DNA from: an uncultured Bacillota bacterium
GTDB taxonomy: Bacteria; Bacillota_I; Bacilli_A; RF39; UBA660
Length of the DNA stretch: 64,000 nt
Assembly (NCBI GenBank): GCA_947165195.1
Contig: CAMUZJ010000001.1
Location: 22,797 to 86,796, forward strand
Direction: 5' to 3'
Part shown: piece after piece, positions 25,288 through 34,491 of the stretch
Layout of the letters: each line of letters starts with the position of its first letter
How positions within the stretch are numbered: the stretch's first letter is position 1
Notes under the pieces: generated by a model
Database searches by the model: none
What the model saw: the letters and a program-made list of their open reading frames with translations, nothing else
What the model was told of the DNA's origin: nothing
Translations under genes and position numbers: made by a program

Positions 25288-25410
25288 ATGAAAAGAACAT
25301 ATCAACCAAATAATCGTAAAAAAGTAAAAAGATTAGGCTTTTTTGCACGTAAAAAAACTAATATCTTAAATCGTCGTCGTCGCAAAGGACGTAAGAATCT
25401 ATGTAAATAA
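25288..25410 (+). CDS. rpmH: Ribosomal protein L34
   Basis: 40 residues beginning MKRTYQPNNRKK and ending in the basic RRRRKGRKNLCK, the L34 pattern. GGAGGTG precedes the ATG. It starts the plus-strand series rpmH-rnpA-yidC-jag found at nearly all Firmicute origins. An intrinsic terminator follows at once. Confidence 0.97.
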   Translation: MKRTYQPNNRKKVKRLGFFARKKTNILNRRRRKGRKNLCK

Positions 25411-25411
25411 T

Positions 25412-25436
25412 ACCGCTGTTAACCAGTGGTTTTTTA
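25412..25436 (+). terminator. rpmH terminator
   Basis: ACCGCTG/CAGTGGT stem (one G-T pair), TTAAC loop, then six T. Probably leaky, since rnpA has no clear promoter of its own. Confidence 0.75.
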
Positions 25437-25478
25437 CTCTTTATTTAAAACAATTTTTAAAAGTAGGGTGAGTTTGCC

Positions 25479-25823
25479 ATGAGAAAATTATACATTGTTA
25501 AAAGAAAACAGGACTTTGATAATATTATAAATAAAGGAAAAATAAAAAAAAATAAAAGTTTCATCATATATTATCAAAAAAATGACTTTGTATATGATAG
25601 GTATGGAATATCTGTCGGAAAAAAACTAGGAAATGCTGTTTTTAGAAATAGTTATAAAAGAAAAATTAGAGCAATCATAGATAATTATAAAAAAAACTAT
25701 GTTAATGGAACAGATTATATTATAATATTAAGGAGAGGCTCTTTAGAAACTGATTATTCTGGTTTAAATAAAGACTTCATAAATTTAATGTTAAATATAA
25801 GGAAGGATAGTAATAATGAGTAA
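25479..25823 (+). CDS. rnpA: Ribonuclease P protein component
   Basis: 114 residues. The RNR motif region NAVFRNSYKRKIRAI binds the RNase P RNA for 5' tRNA maturation. The basic N-terminus MRKLYIVKRKQDFDNI is typical. It overlaps yidC by 8 nt. Confidence 0.93.
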   Translation: MRKLYIVKRKQDFDNIINKGKIKKNKSFIIYYQKNDFVYDRYGISVGKKLGNAVFRNSYKRKIRAIIDNYKKNYVNGTDYIIILRRGSLETDYSGLNKDFINLMLNIRKDSNNE

Positions 25824-26757
25824 AAAGAAAGTAAATATTTTAGGCAAAATAACGATAATCGCACTAATGTTAACTTTAACTACAGGATGTACTAAAACTT
25901 TAACTGATAGCAATAAAAAAGCAGTAATTAATGAAGTGACGGGACAAAGTTTAACAGAAAATATTTTATGTCAGCCAACTAATCCAATTACAATTAAATC
26001 ATATGAAGATAATGGAGTAGACTTATCAAAACTTCCAAAATGTGAAAAGTTTAAATTAACTTCTGGTGGTTATGAAGGTTTATGGACAAGCTTTTTTGTA
26101 AAACCATTGGCTTTTTTACTAATATTTTTAGGAAAGCTCGTAGGAAATTATGCAATTTCTCTTATAATTATCAGTTTATTGATAAGATTAATAGCATATC
26201 CTGTTACCAAGAAAACAGCTCTACAATCTGAAATGTTGAAAGAAGCTCAACCGCAAATTGCGATGATACAACAAAAATATAAAGATAAACAAGATCAAGA
26301 GTCAATGATGAAACAACAGCAAGAGTTGATGATGGTATATAAAAAATATAATATAAATCCAATGGCAGGTTGCCTATTTGCAATGCTACAATTACCAATA
26401 TTTATTGCATTTTTTGAAGCTGTACAAAGAACACCAGCAATTTTTGAAGGAACTTTCTTTGGATTACAATTGGGAACAACACCTACAGTCGGAATTTCTA
26501 CAGCAACATTTTATGCATACATCATTTTATTAGGATTAATAGCTTTCACAACTTGGTATTCATTTAAGATGAATTCAACAGGAAATATGTCAGATCCAGC
26601 AATGAAATCTATGCCTAAAATGATGACCATTATGATAGTAGTAACTGCACTATTTATGCCTTCAGCTCTTGGAATTTACTGGGTAACATCTAATGCATTT
26701 ACAATATTACAAAATATTTTAGTAAAAAGGAGCAAGGAAGCACATGGAAAAGCATAA
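25816..26757 (+). CDS. yidC: Membrane insertase YidC/SpoIIIJ, lipoprotein form
   Basis: Inserts membrane proteins, alone or with Sec. 313 residues. A signal peptide with lipobox LTTGC (Cys at about residue 25) is followed by five TM segments; the conserved groove Arg lies in LLIRLIAYPVT. The large periplasmic domain of Gram-negative YidC is absent, as in Bacillus. Next to jag (SpoIIIJ-associated protein), as expected. Confidence 0.93.
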   Translation: MSKKKVNILGKITIIALMLTLTTGCTKTLTDSNKKAVINEVTGQSLTENILCQPTNPITIKSYEDNGVDLSKLPKCEKFKLTSGGYEGLWTSFFVKPLAFLLIFLGKLVGNYAISLIIISLLIRLIAYPVTKKTALQSEMLKEAQPQIAMIQQKYKDKQDQESMMKQQQELMMVYKKYNINPMAGCLFAMLQLPIFIAFFEAVQRTPAIFEGTFFGLQLGTTPTVGISTATFYAYIILLGLIAFTTWYSFKMNSTGNMSDPAMKSMPKMMTIMIVVTALFMPSALGIYWVTSNAFTILQNILVKRSKEAHGKA

Positions 26758-27358
26758 TTATACTGGAAAAACTAAAGAAGAAGCAATTTCAAATGCCATA
26801 GCAGATTTGCAAGAATTAGAAAGTAATTTATTTATTAAAGAAGTTGGTACACAAAAAGGTGGATTATTTAAATCTACTAAAGTTGAAATTGAAGTTATAG
26901 AAAAAAGAGAAGTTATAAAGTACGTAAAGGAATATTTAATTGATATACTAAAAAAACTAGGTTTTAATGCACAAGTAGAATTAAAAAACAAAGATGAAGT
27001 TCCAAAGTACATTATATACTCAGAAAATGATGCATTGCTAATTGGAAAAAACGGAAAAAATTTAAAAGCCTTATCTCATTACGTTGGATTACATATTAAT
27101 AAAGTTATTGGAAAAAACTTAAAATTTATTATTGATGTAAATGATTATAATCAAAAAAGAGAAAAAAGAATTGAGAATTTAGCAAAAAAAATTGCTAAAG
27201 AAGTAGAAAATACAAAGATAGCAGCTAAACTTGATTCTATGAATTCATATGAAAGAAGAATTGTTCATAACATTTTATCAAGTAATAATAAAGTATATAC
27301 AGAAAGTGAAGGTCAAGAACCAAACCGTTACGTAGTTATAAAACCTAAAGAAGATTAA
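26744..27358 (+). CDS. jag: RNA-binding protein KhpB/Jag (SpoIIIJ-associated)
   Basis: 204 residues: Jag-N domain (residues about 3-50), a KH-like domain with GKNGKNLKAL, and an R3H domain with SYERRIVHNIL. With KhpA it binds RNAs and affects cell elongation and division. It overlaps yidC by 14 nt. Confidence 0.92.
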   Translation: MEKHNYTGKTKEEAISNAIADLQELESNLFIKEVGTQKGGLFKSTKVEIEVIEKREVIKYVKEYLIDILKKLGFNAQVELKNKDEVPKYIIYSENDALLIGKNGKNLKALSHYVGLHINKVIGKNLKFIIDVNDYNQKREKRIENLAKKIAKEVENTKIAAKLDSMNSYERRIVHNILSSNNKVYTESEGQEPNRYVVIKPKED

Positions 27359-27372
27359 TTCTTCTTTTTTTT
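27348..27372 (+). terminator. jag terminator
   Basis: AAGAAGA/TCTTCTT stem with TTAAT loop over the jag stop codon, followed by a T-run. Confidence 0.7.
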
Positions 27373-27373
27373 C

Positions 27374-27393
27374 TGTTATAATTGTGCTATAAT
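27374..27393 (+). promoter_or_regulatory. Two overlapping extended -10 promoters before mnmE
   Basis: TGTTATAAT (27374-27382) and TGCTATAAT (27385-27393), both perfect TGnTATAAT, 11 bp apart and just after the jag terminator. Confidence 0.6.
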
Positions 27394-27420
27394 ATGTTCG
27401 ATATTGGAGGGGAATAACTT

Positions 27421-28785
27421 ATGGAAGATACAATAGTAGCAATTTCAACAGCTGTGGGAGTAGGAGCTATATCAATTGTTAGACTTAGTGGTCCAGAGGC
27501 AATTAAAATAGTTAATGATTGCTTTAAAGGGAATGATTTAACAAAAGTAGCATCACACACTATAAACTATGGCCATATATATGATAAGTCAAAAACAAAC
27601 TTGCTTGATGAAGTTTTAGTATCTGTTATGAAGGCACCAAAGACATATACATCTGAGGATATAGTAGAAATAAATTGTCATGGAGGAATTATTACTACTA
27701 ATAAAGTTTTAGAAGCAATGATATCAAATGGGGCTAGACTTGCAGAACCTGGAGAATTTACAAAAAGAGCTTTTTTAAATGGAAAAATAGACTTGATAAA
27801 AAGTGAAGCTATTATGGATTTAATAGAAAGTAAAAGTGATGAAGCGAGAAAAATAGCACTAAATCAATTAAATGGTACAACTTCAAATTTAATAAAAGAT
27901 ATTCGAGAAAAATTAAAAAATCTATTATCTTCTATAGAAGTAAATATTGATTATCCAGAATACTATGATATTGAAAATGTAACAGAAAATAAAATAAGAA
28001 AAGAAATAGAATCTATGAAAAGTACCCTACAAGAATTAATACAAACCTCTGAAAATACTTCAATATTAAAGACAGGAATTAATACTGTAATTATTGGAAA
28101 ACCAAATGTTGGTAAAAGTAGTATTTTAAATAAATTATTATTAAAAGACAAAGCTATAGTAACAGATATAGCAGGTACTACAAGAGATATAGTAGAAGGC
28201 GAAGTATTGATAGAAGGTGTTTTATTAAATATAATAGATACTGCTGGTATTAGAGAAACGGAAGATATTGTGGAAAAAATTGGTGTAGAAAAAAGTATAT
28301 CTATGATTCCAGAAGCGGATTTAGTAATAGTAGTATTAAATTCAAATGAAGAATTATCTCCAGAAGATAAAATGATTTTGGAAAAAACAAAAAATAAACA
28401 GCGTATTATAGTACTAAATAAAAATGATTTAGAGAAAAAAATTAAATTGCCGGTTGGTATAGATAAAGAAAGTATTATTGAAACTAACACAATGGAAAAA
28501 GATGGAATTAAAAACTTAAAAAATAAAATAGTATATATGTTTCATTTAGAAAAGATAAAAACAAAAGATTACACTTCTTTAACGAATACAAGACAAATTA
28601 CTTTAGCAAAAAAAGCTTACGAAAGTATATTGGACGCAGAAGAAAGTGTAGAGAATAATCAGCCTATAGATATTATAGAGATTGATTTAAAAGAATGTTT
28701 TGATATATTAGGTGAAATTATAGGTGAAAATTATTCAGAAGAAATAATAGACAACTTGTTTAAAAATTTCTGTGTAGGAAAATAG
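27421..28785 (+). CDS. mnmE: tRNA modification GTPase MnmE
   Basis: With MnmG it builds the 5-carboxymethylaminomethyl group on wobble U34. 454 residues: N-terminal folate-binding domain, helical domain with an inserted G domain (GKPNVGKSS, DTAGIRET, NKND), and the C-terminal FCVGK, the CxGK motif essential for modification. Followed directly by mnmG. Confidence 0.96.
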   Translation: MEDTIVAISTAVGVGAISIVRLSGPEAIKIVNDCFKGNDLTKVASHTINYGHIYDKSKTNLLDEVLVSVMKAPKTYTSEDIVEINCHGGIITTNKVLEAMISNGARLAEPGEFTKRAFLNGKIDLIKSEAIMDLIESKSDEARKIALNQLNGTTSNLIKDIREKLKNLLSSIEVNIDYPEYYDIENVTENKIRKEIESMKSTLQELIQTSENTSILKTGINTVIIGKPNVGKSSILNKLLLKDKAIVTDIAGTTRDIVEGEVLIEGVLLNIIDTAGIRETEDIVEKIGVEKSISMIPEADLVIVVLNSNEELSPEDKMILEKTKNKQRIIVLNKNDLEKKIKLPVGIDKESIIETNTMEKDGIKNLKNKIVYMFHLEKIKTKDYTSLTNTRQITLAKKAYESILDAEESVENNQPIDIIEIDLKECFDILGEIIGENYSEEIIDNLFKNFCVGK

Positions 28786-28797
28786 GAAGTGAAGAAA

Positions 28798-30651
28798 ATG
28801 AATTATGAAATAATAGTTGTAGGTGGTGGACATGCTGGATGTGAAGCTAGTTTAGCAGCAGCTCGTATTGGACATAAAACACTACTTGTAACAGGAAATA
28901 TAAAAAACATAGCAGATATGCCATGTAATCCATCTATTGGTGGACCAGCTAAAGGAATTGTTGTAAGAGAAATAGACGCTTTAGGTGGAGAGATGGGAAG
29001 AAATGCCGATAAAGGTGCACTACAAATTAAAATGCTAAATACAAAAAAAGGACCAGCAGTCCAAGCACTTAGAGCACAGGCAGACAAAATTACTTATCCA
29101 AAGGAAATGAAAAAAACTCTAGATTCTGAAAAAAATCTGAGTATAAAAGAAGGATTTGTAGAAGATTTACTTGTCGAAAATAATACTATAAAGGGTGTAA
29201 TCTTAGCAGATGGAACAAAAATAAATGCTGAAGCTGTTATTTTAACTACAGGTACTTATTTAAGAAGTATGATTTTGACAGGATCAGAAAAACATTCAGG
29301 TGGTCCTCATGGAGAAGAAAATTCAAAGTTTTTGAGTAATAAGCTAAAGGAAATGGGATTTAATATCTTAAGATTAAAAACAGGTACTCCACCAAGAATA
29401 GAAAAATCATCTATTGATTATAATAAAACTTCCCTAGAACCTGGGGATAAAGTGAAAAGAACATTTTCATATGATAATATTGCATACTATGATGTAGATA
29501 ATCAAGTACCATGTCACTTGATTTACACAACAGAAAATACTCATAAAATTATTAAAGACCATTTAAAAGAATCAAGTATGTATGGAGGATATGTAGAAGG
29601 AGTGGGTCCTAGATATTGTCCATCTATAGAAGATAAAGTGGTAAGATTTGCGGATAAAGAAAGACACCAATTATTCTTAGAGCCAGAAAGTATTTATTAT
29701 GATGACATTTATATTCAAGGATTTTCTACTAGTATGCCACATGACATTCAAGAATTAATGGTACATAGCCTCCCTGGTCTAGAACATGCTAAAATATTAA
29801 AATATGCTTATGCAATAGAATATGATGCAATTGACTCCAAACAATTAAAACCTTCTCTTGAAACTAAACTAATTGAAGGATTATTTACTGCAGGACAAAT
29901 AAATGGAACTAGTGGATATGAAGAAGCTGCTGGACAAGGATTAATAGCAGGAATCAACGCAGCTTTAAAAATAGAAAATAAAGACCCATTGATTTTAAAA
30001 AGAAACGAATCTTATATTGGGGTATTAATTGATGACTTAGTTACAAAAGGAATAAAAGATCCATATAGATTGTTAACATCACGAGCTGAATATCGCTTAT
30101 TATTAAGACATGATAATGCTGATATAAGATTAAGAGAGTATGGATATCAAGTAGGATTAATATCTGAGGAAAAATATACTCATTTTAAAAATAAAAAGAA
30201 AGATATCAAAGAACTAGAAACTATACTATCAGAATATAGAATTACTCCTAAAAAGAATGTTAATGAATATTTAGAAAGTATTGAGACAAATACTTTAAAA
30301 GATGGAATATCATTATTAGAATTATTAAAAAGACCAGAAGTGAACATGAAACATCTAGAACACTTTATAGAAATACCTTATAGTAATGAGGTAAAAGAAC
30401 AAGTTGAAATTAATACAAAGTATGAAGGATATATTAAAAAAGCTAATAAAGAGGCTGAAAAAATGTTATTGCTAGAAGAAAAAGAAATACCAGAAGATAT
30501 AGATTACAATGATGTTTCAAATTTAGCTAGTGAAGCTAGACAAAAATTAAATGAAATAAGACCGATTACAGTAGGACAAGCATCAAGAATTAGTGGAGTT
30601 AATCCTGCGGATATTTCTATATTAATGGTGTACTTAAAAAGGAAAAAGTAA
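28798..30651 (+). CDS. mnmG: tRNA U34 modification enzyme MnmG (GidA)
   Basis: FAD protein partner of MnmE. About 617 residues. The FAD motif GGGHAGCEA, the CNPSIGGPAKG loop and the C-terminal helical domain are typical. ATG 28798 has AGGAAGTGAAG upstream; an in-frame GTG at 28789 lies inside that ribosome site and is unlikely. Confidence 0.96.
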   Translation: MNYEIIVVGGGHAGCEASLAAARIGHKTLLVTGNIKNIADMPCNPSIGGPAKGIVVREIDALGGEMGRNADKGALQIKMLNTKKGPAVQALRAQADKITYPKEMKKTLDSEKNLSIKEGFVEDLLVENNTIKGVILADGTKINAEAVILTTGTYLRSMILTGSEKHSGGPHGEENSKFLSNKLKEMGFNILRLKTGTPPRIEKSSIDYNKTSLEPGDKVKRTFSYDNIAYYDVDNQVPCHLIYTTENTHKIIKDHLKESSMYGGYVEGVGPRYCPSIEDKVVRFADKERHQLFLEPESIYYDDIYIQGFSTSMPHDIQELMVHSLPGLEHAKILKYAYAIEYDAIDSKQLKPSLETKLIEGLFTAGQINGTSGYEEAAGQGLIAGINAALKIENKDPLILKRNESYIGVLIDDLVTKGIKDPYRLLTSRAEYRLLLRHDNADIRLREYGYQVGLISEEKYTHFKNKKKDIKELETILSEYRITPKKNVNEYLESIETNTLKDGISLLELLKRPEVNMKHLEHFIEIPYSNEVKEQVEINTKYEGYIKKANKEAEKMLLLEEKEIPEDIDYNDVSNLASEARQKLNEIRPITVGQASRISGVNPADISILMVYLKRKK

Positions 30652-30653
30652 AG

Positions 30654-31289
30654 ATGAATAGAGAACAATTTATAGACGAGATAACTAAATTAAATATTCA
30701 AATATCAGATTATCAAATAGAATTATTGGATAAATTTTATAATTTATTAATAGAATGGAATCAGAAAATAAACTTAACAAGAATAACAGAAAAAAAAGAT
30801 GTATACTTAAAACATTTTTACGATAGTTTAACGATTACAAAAGTAATAGACTTAAAAAGCGTAAAGACATTATGTGACGTAGGAACAGGTGCCGGTTTTC
30901 CAGGAATTATATTAAAAATAGTATATCCTAATTTAAATGTTACTTTAGTAGATGCATTACAAAAAAGAGTAAACTACTTAAATGAAATAATTAAAGAACT
31001 TGATTTAGAAAATATAAAAGCAGTCCATGTACGAGGAGAAGATTTAAAAGAAAAGTATGATGTAGTAACTTCTAGAGCAGTTGCTAATATAGAAAAATTA
31101 GTTGTTTATACAATGCATTTAGTTAAAAATAATGGAGTAATGATTGCGATGAAAGGAAATATAGATCAAGAAATTACTGAAGAAGTAAAAAGAAAAATAG
31201 AAAAAAAATACAAAATTGAGGAAATAAATCGCTTTCAATTACCAATTGAACAAAGTAATAGAAGTTTGATAGTAATAAAAAATAAATAG
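30654..31289 (+). CDS. rsmG: 16S rRNA G527 N7-methyltransferase RsmG
   Basis: 211 residues. SAM motif CDVGTGAGFPGI and SRAVANIEKL are diagnostic. It follows mnmG by 2 nt. Loss of this enzyme gives low-level streptomycin resistance in other bacteria. Confidence 0.95.
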   Translation: MNREQFIDEITKLNIQISDYQIELLDKFYNLLIEWNQKINLTRITEKKDVYLKHFYDSLTITKVIDLKSVKTLCDVGTGAGFPGIILKIVYPNLNVTLVDALQKRVNYLNEIIKELDLENIKAVHVRGEDLKEKYDVVTSRAVANIEKLVVYTMHLVKNNGVMIAMKGNIDQEITEEVKRKIEKKYKIEEINRFQLPIEQSNRSLIVIKNK

Positions 31290-31319
31290 TAACTTTACAT
31301 TTACAATACATTATTTTTA

Positions 31320-31348
31320 TTGAAAGAGACAAAAAAATATTTTATAAT
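31320..31348 (+). promoter_or_regulatory. SigA promoter of noc
   Basis: TTGAAA (31320-31325) and perfect TATAAT (31343-31348) with a 17-nt spacer. Confidence 0.8.
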
Positions 31349-31389
31349 GATAATATAGGGATATTGAAGAATGGAACGAGGGGATAAAA

Positions 31390-32664
31390 ATGAATAATGA
31401 GCAAAGTAATGAGGTTGTATATTTATACTTAGATGATATTATACCTAATAGATTTCAACCGCGGGAAGTCTTTGATGAAAAAGCTTTAAAAGAGTTAGCT
31501 GTTTCTATAAGAGAACATGGTGTTATTCAGCCTATTATTGTCAGAAATGTAGGTGGAAAATACGAGATTATAGCTGGTGAGAGAAGATATAAAGCTACTG
31601 CTTTAGCTGGTTTAACAAAAATACCTGCTATTATTAGGAATTTAGATGATAAAGAAAGTTCTAAAGTAGCTTTATTAGAAAATTTACAAAGAAAAAATTT
31701 AAGCCCAATTGAAGAAGCTAGAACTTATCAAAAAATATTAGAAATTGATCAAATGACGCAAGAAGAATTAGCTAAAACAATGGGAAAAAGTCAATCATCA
31801 GTTGCAAATAAATTAAGATTATTATCATTGCCAGATGAAATACAGGATGCACTTTTAAAAGAACAAATTTCTGAAAGACACGCAAGAACTTTGTTAAATA
31901 TACCTGATGTAAAAAAACAAAAAGAAATGTTAAGAAAAATTATTAACAATAAAATGACAGTAAGAAGTGTAGAAGATGAAATTAAGCAGATGTATCCTAG
32001 AGAAAATGATTTACCTAATGATAATGATTATTTAAATAATAATTTTGTAAATAATAATTCTTTGATGCCAACCGTTGATTTATCAGCACCTACTAATAAT
32101 TATGGAAAAGTTACAGTTGCTCCACCAAATGAAGAAAATAACAATAAATCTAACATTTTAAATTATGGTGAAATTAATGATAGCAGCGATGAAGATAATG
32201 GAAATCAATATAATCTAAATCAAGAATTTGGTAATACAAATATTGATATTCAGCAAATGAGACAAAGAGCAAATGATATAAATAAAAGTAATAATCAAAA
32301 CGGGGGATTAGACTCATTACTAAATTTAGGTGATAATTCTCAAGGACCATCTATAAGTGGTGGAGAATTTAAATATATAACTCCTGCTGAAGGGATTATA
32401 AATGATTCAACACAACAAAATGGAAAACAAGAAGAAGATTATTTTAAAGCAACAGAAGACGAAAATTTTAGTGATATATTTCCAGAAAGTTCTTTAAATG
32501 GAACTAATAATAATATAAGTGGTAGTGAAAAATATTCTATAGATGAAGCAACAAATAAGATCAGAGATTTAATAGAAGATTTGAAAAAACATGGAATAGA
32601 AGCATCTGCAGATGAAATGAATTTTGAGAAGACATATCAAATTATTATAAAAATAGAAAAATAA
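31390..32664 (+). CDS. noc: Nucleoid occlusion protein Noc (ParB family), with long linker
   Basis: 424 residues against about 283 in Bacillus. It has the ParB N-domain (GERR CTPase motif at 63-66), the helix-turn-helix (about 122-145) with GKSQSSVANKL, carrying Gln and Lys at the places that mark Noc rather than ParB specificity, and a C-terminal dimer domain (about 375-424) ending IKIEK as in Noc. Two things are odd: the N-terminal amphipathic membrane helix of Bacillus Noc is missing, since the protein starts almost directly with VVYLYLDDIIPN; and an Asn/Asp/Ser-rich, probably disordered linker (about 200-375) separates DNA binding and dimer domains. Two perfect Noc sites occur in this window. 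Confidence 0.9.
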   Translation: MNNEQSNEVVYLYLDDIIPNRFQPREVFDEKALKELAVSIREHGVIQPIIVRNVGGKYEIIAGERRYKATALAGLTKIPAIIRNLDDKESSKVALLENLQRKNLSPIEEARTYQKILEIDQMTQEELAKTMGKSQSSVANKLRLLSLPDEIQDALLKEQISERHARTLLNIPDVKKQKEMLRKIINNKMTVRSVEDEIKQMYPRENDLPNDNDYLNNNFVNNNSLMPTVDLSAPTNNYGKVTVAPPNEENNNKSNILNYGEINDSSDEDNGNQYNLNQEFGNTNIDIQQMRQRANDINKSNNQNGGLDSLLNLGDNSQGPSISGGEFKYITPAEGIINDSTQQNGKQEEDYFKATEDENFSDIFPESSLNGTNNNISGSEKYSIDEATNKIRDLIEDLKKHGIEASADEMNFEKTYQIIIKIEK

Positions 32665-32683
32665 AATATATAATACTTAACAG

Positions 32684-32716
32684 AAAACTTAGACAATTTT
32701 GTGTAAGTTTTTTTCT
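32684..32716 (+). terminator. noc terminator
   Basis: AAAACTTAGACA pairs with TGTGTAAGTTTT (one mismatch), followed by a T-run. Confidence 0.75.
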
Positions 32717-32718
32717 CT

Positions 32719-32770
32719 TTCGACAAATTTTTATAAAAACATTTAAAAAAATAGTATTCTTTGATACAAT
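32719..32770 (+). promoter_or_regulatory. Spo0A-box-like site and promoter in front of soj
   Basis: TTTCGACAAAT holds a perfect Spo0A-box core (32719-32726, minus orientation). A likely SigA promoter follows: TTTAAA (32742-32747), 17-nt spacer, TACAAT (32765-32770). The box lies about 50 bp before the expected transcript start. The regulator is inference. Confidence 0.55.
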
Positions 32771-32800
32771 AATAAGTGAATATGGAAAATGGGTGATTAG

Positions 32801-33589
32801 ATGGGAAAGGTTATATCATTAGTAAATCAAAAAGGTGGTGTAGGAAAAACTACAACAAGTATTAATCTTTCTGCATCATTAGCAGTATTAGGGAAAAAAA
32901 CCTTATTAATAGATTTGGATCCCCAAGGAAATACAACTACTGGTGTAGGAATAAATAAAGGTGAAATAGAAAAGAGTGCTTATGATGTTTTAGTTGGCGA
33001 ATGTGAAATAACAGAAGCTATTATTAAAACAAAGTATAAAAATTTATCAGTTTTACCTGCTACTATTAATTTGGCGGGAATTGATATTGAATTAATAGAT
33101 AAAAGCAGAGAAAATGATGGATTCTTAAAAGGTGAACAATTAAAAAAACATATAGAAACTATTAGAGAAAAATATGATTATATTATTATTGATTGTCCAC
33201 CTTCATTAGGAATTATTACAACAAATGCATTAACTGCTTCAAATTCAGTTATTATTCCAGTACAATGTGAGTTCTTTGCACTAGAAGGAATCACACAATT
33301 ATTAAAAACAATTATGTTAGCTCAAAAGAACTTGAATCCAGCTCTAGATATAGAAGGAGTATTGTTGACAATGCTAGACTCTAGAACCAATTTAGGATTT
33401 GAAGTAGTAGATGATATTAGAAATTTCTTTAAAGAAAAAGTATACAACACAATAATTCCTAGATTAGTTAGATTAACAGAAGCACCATCACATGGAGAGC
33501 CAATTATTGCTTATGATCCAAAAAGTAGAGGGTCAGAAGCTTATCTAAATTTAGCAAAGGAAGTGATTTCAAGAAATGGAAACCAATAA
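32801..33589 (+). CDS. soj: Chromosome partitioning ATPase Soj/ParA
   Basis: 262 residues. Deviant Walker A NQKGGVGKTTT, DLDPQGN and the Walker B IIDCPPSLG are intact. In Bacillus Soj also regulates DnaA. It has its own promoter and overlaps spo0J by 14 nt. Confidence 0.96.
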   Translation: MGKVISLVNQKGGVGKTTTSINLSASLAVLGKKTLLIDLDPQGNTTTGVGINKGEIEKSAYDVLVGECEITEAIIKTKYKNLSVLPATINLAGIDIELIDKSRENDGFLKGEQLKKHIETIREKYDYIIIDCPPSLGIITTNALTASNSVIIPVQCEFFALEGITQLLKTIMLAQKNLNPALDIEGVLLTMLDSRTNLGFEVVDDIRNFFKEKVYNTIIPRLVRLTEAPSHGEPIIAYDPKSRGSEAYLNLAKEVISRNGNQ

Positions 33590-34487
33590 TGAAAATCAAT
33601 CTACAACTAAAAGAAGAGCATTAGGTAGAGGATTGGAAGAATTGTTTTACAATGAACCAATTAATTATGAAAAAGTAGAAGAAAAAATTATTAATCAAAC
33701 TCCAAAAGAAGAAATAACAATGCTTAAATTAGAGGAATTAAGAAGTAATCCGTACCAACCAAGGAAAATATTTGATGAAGAAGCATTACAAGAGTTAGCT
33801 ACATCTATAAAAGAGCATGGAGTATTTCAACCAATTATCGTAAAAAAGAGCATAAAAGGCTATGAAATTATAGCTGGTGAGCGAAGAGTTAAAGCATCAT
33901 TATTAGCTGGAAAAAAAGAAATACCAGCTATTATTAGAGATTTTGATGACACAGAAATGATGGAAATAGCTTTATTAGAAAATTTGCAAAGAGAAAATTT
34001 AAGTGCCATAGAAGAGTCATTGGCTTATAAAAAACTGCAAGATACTTTAGGCCTTACTCAGGAACAATTAGCTCAAAGATTAGGAAAAAGTAGAAGTCAT
34101 ATTACAAATATGTTAGGACTTTTAAATTTACCAGAGTCCATTCAAAAAGAGGTAGGCGAAAAGAAAATAACAATGGGCCATGCTAGGGTTTTGAGTAAAT
34201 TAGAAAGTAAAGAACAACAAGAAGAATTAGCAAATAAAGTTATTAATAATGGATTAAGCGTTAGAGAGTTAGAAGATTTAACTAAAGAAAAAGACCAATA
34301 CGCTAGAACTCATAAAATTAATAAATCTTATAAAGCGAACAGTGAATATAAATATGTACAAGAAGATTTATGTGAGAAGTTAGGAACTAAAGTAAAAATA
34401 AAAAATAATAAAATAGAAATTAGTTTTGTAAATGGCAACGACTTAAATAGAATCTTAGAAATTATGCAAATAGAAACTAGAGGATAA
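33576..34487 (+). CDS. spo0J: Chromosome partitioning protein Spo0J/ParB
   Basis: 303 residues. A basic N-terminus (RRALGRGLEELF) interacts with Soj in the family; the CTP-binding domain has GERR; the helix-turn-helix GKSRSHITNML has Arg where Noc has Gln, matching parS specificity; the C-terminal dimer domain follows. Two perfect parS sites lie about 18.6 kb to the left. Confidence 0.96.
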   Translation: METNNENQSTTKRRALGRGLEELFYNEPINYEKVEEKIINQTPKEEITMLKLEELRSNPYQPRKIFDEEALQELATSIKEHGVFQPIIVKKSIKGYEIIAGERRVKASLLAGKKEIPAIIRDFDDTEMMEIALLENLQRENLSAIEESLAYKKLQDTLGLTQEQLAQRLGKSRSHITNMLGLLNLPESIQKEVGEKKITMGHARVLSKLESKEQQEELANKVINNGLSVRELEDLTKEKDQYARTHKINKSYKANSEYKYVQEDLCEKLGTKVKIKNNKIEISFVNGNDLNRILEIMQIETRG

Positions 34488-34491
34488 AACT

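Noticed and set aside
29171..29178. TTGTCGAA inside mnmG
   Set aside because: Single copy deep in coding sequence with no promoter; taken as chance, unlike the intergenic sites at comK and soj.
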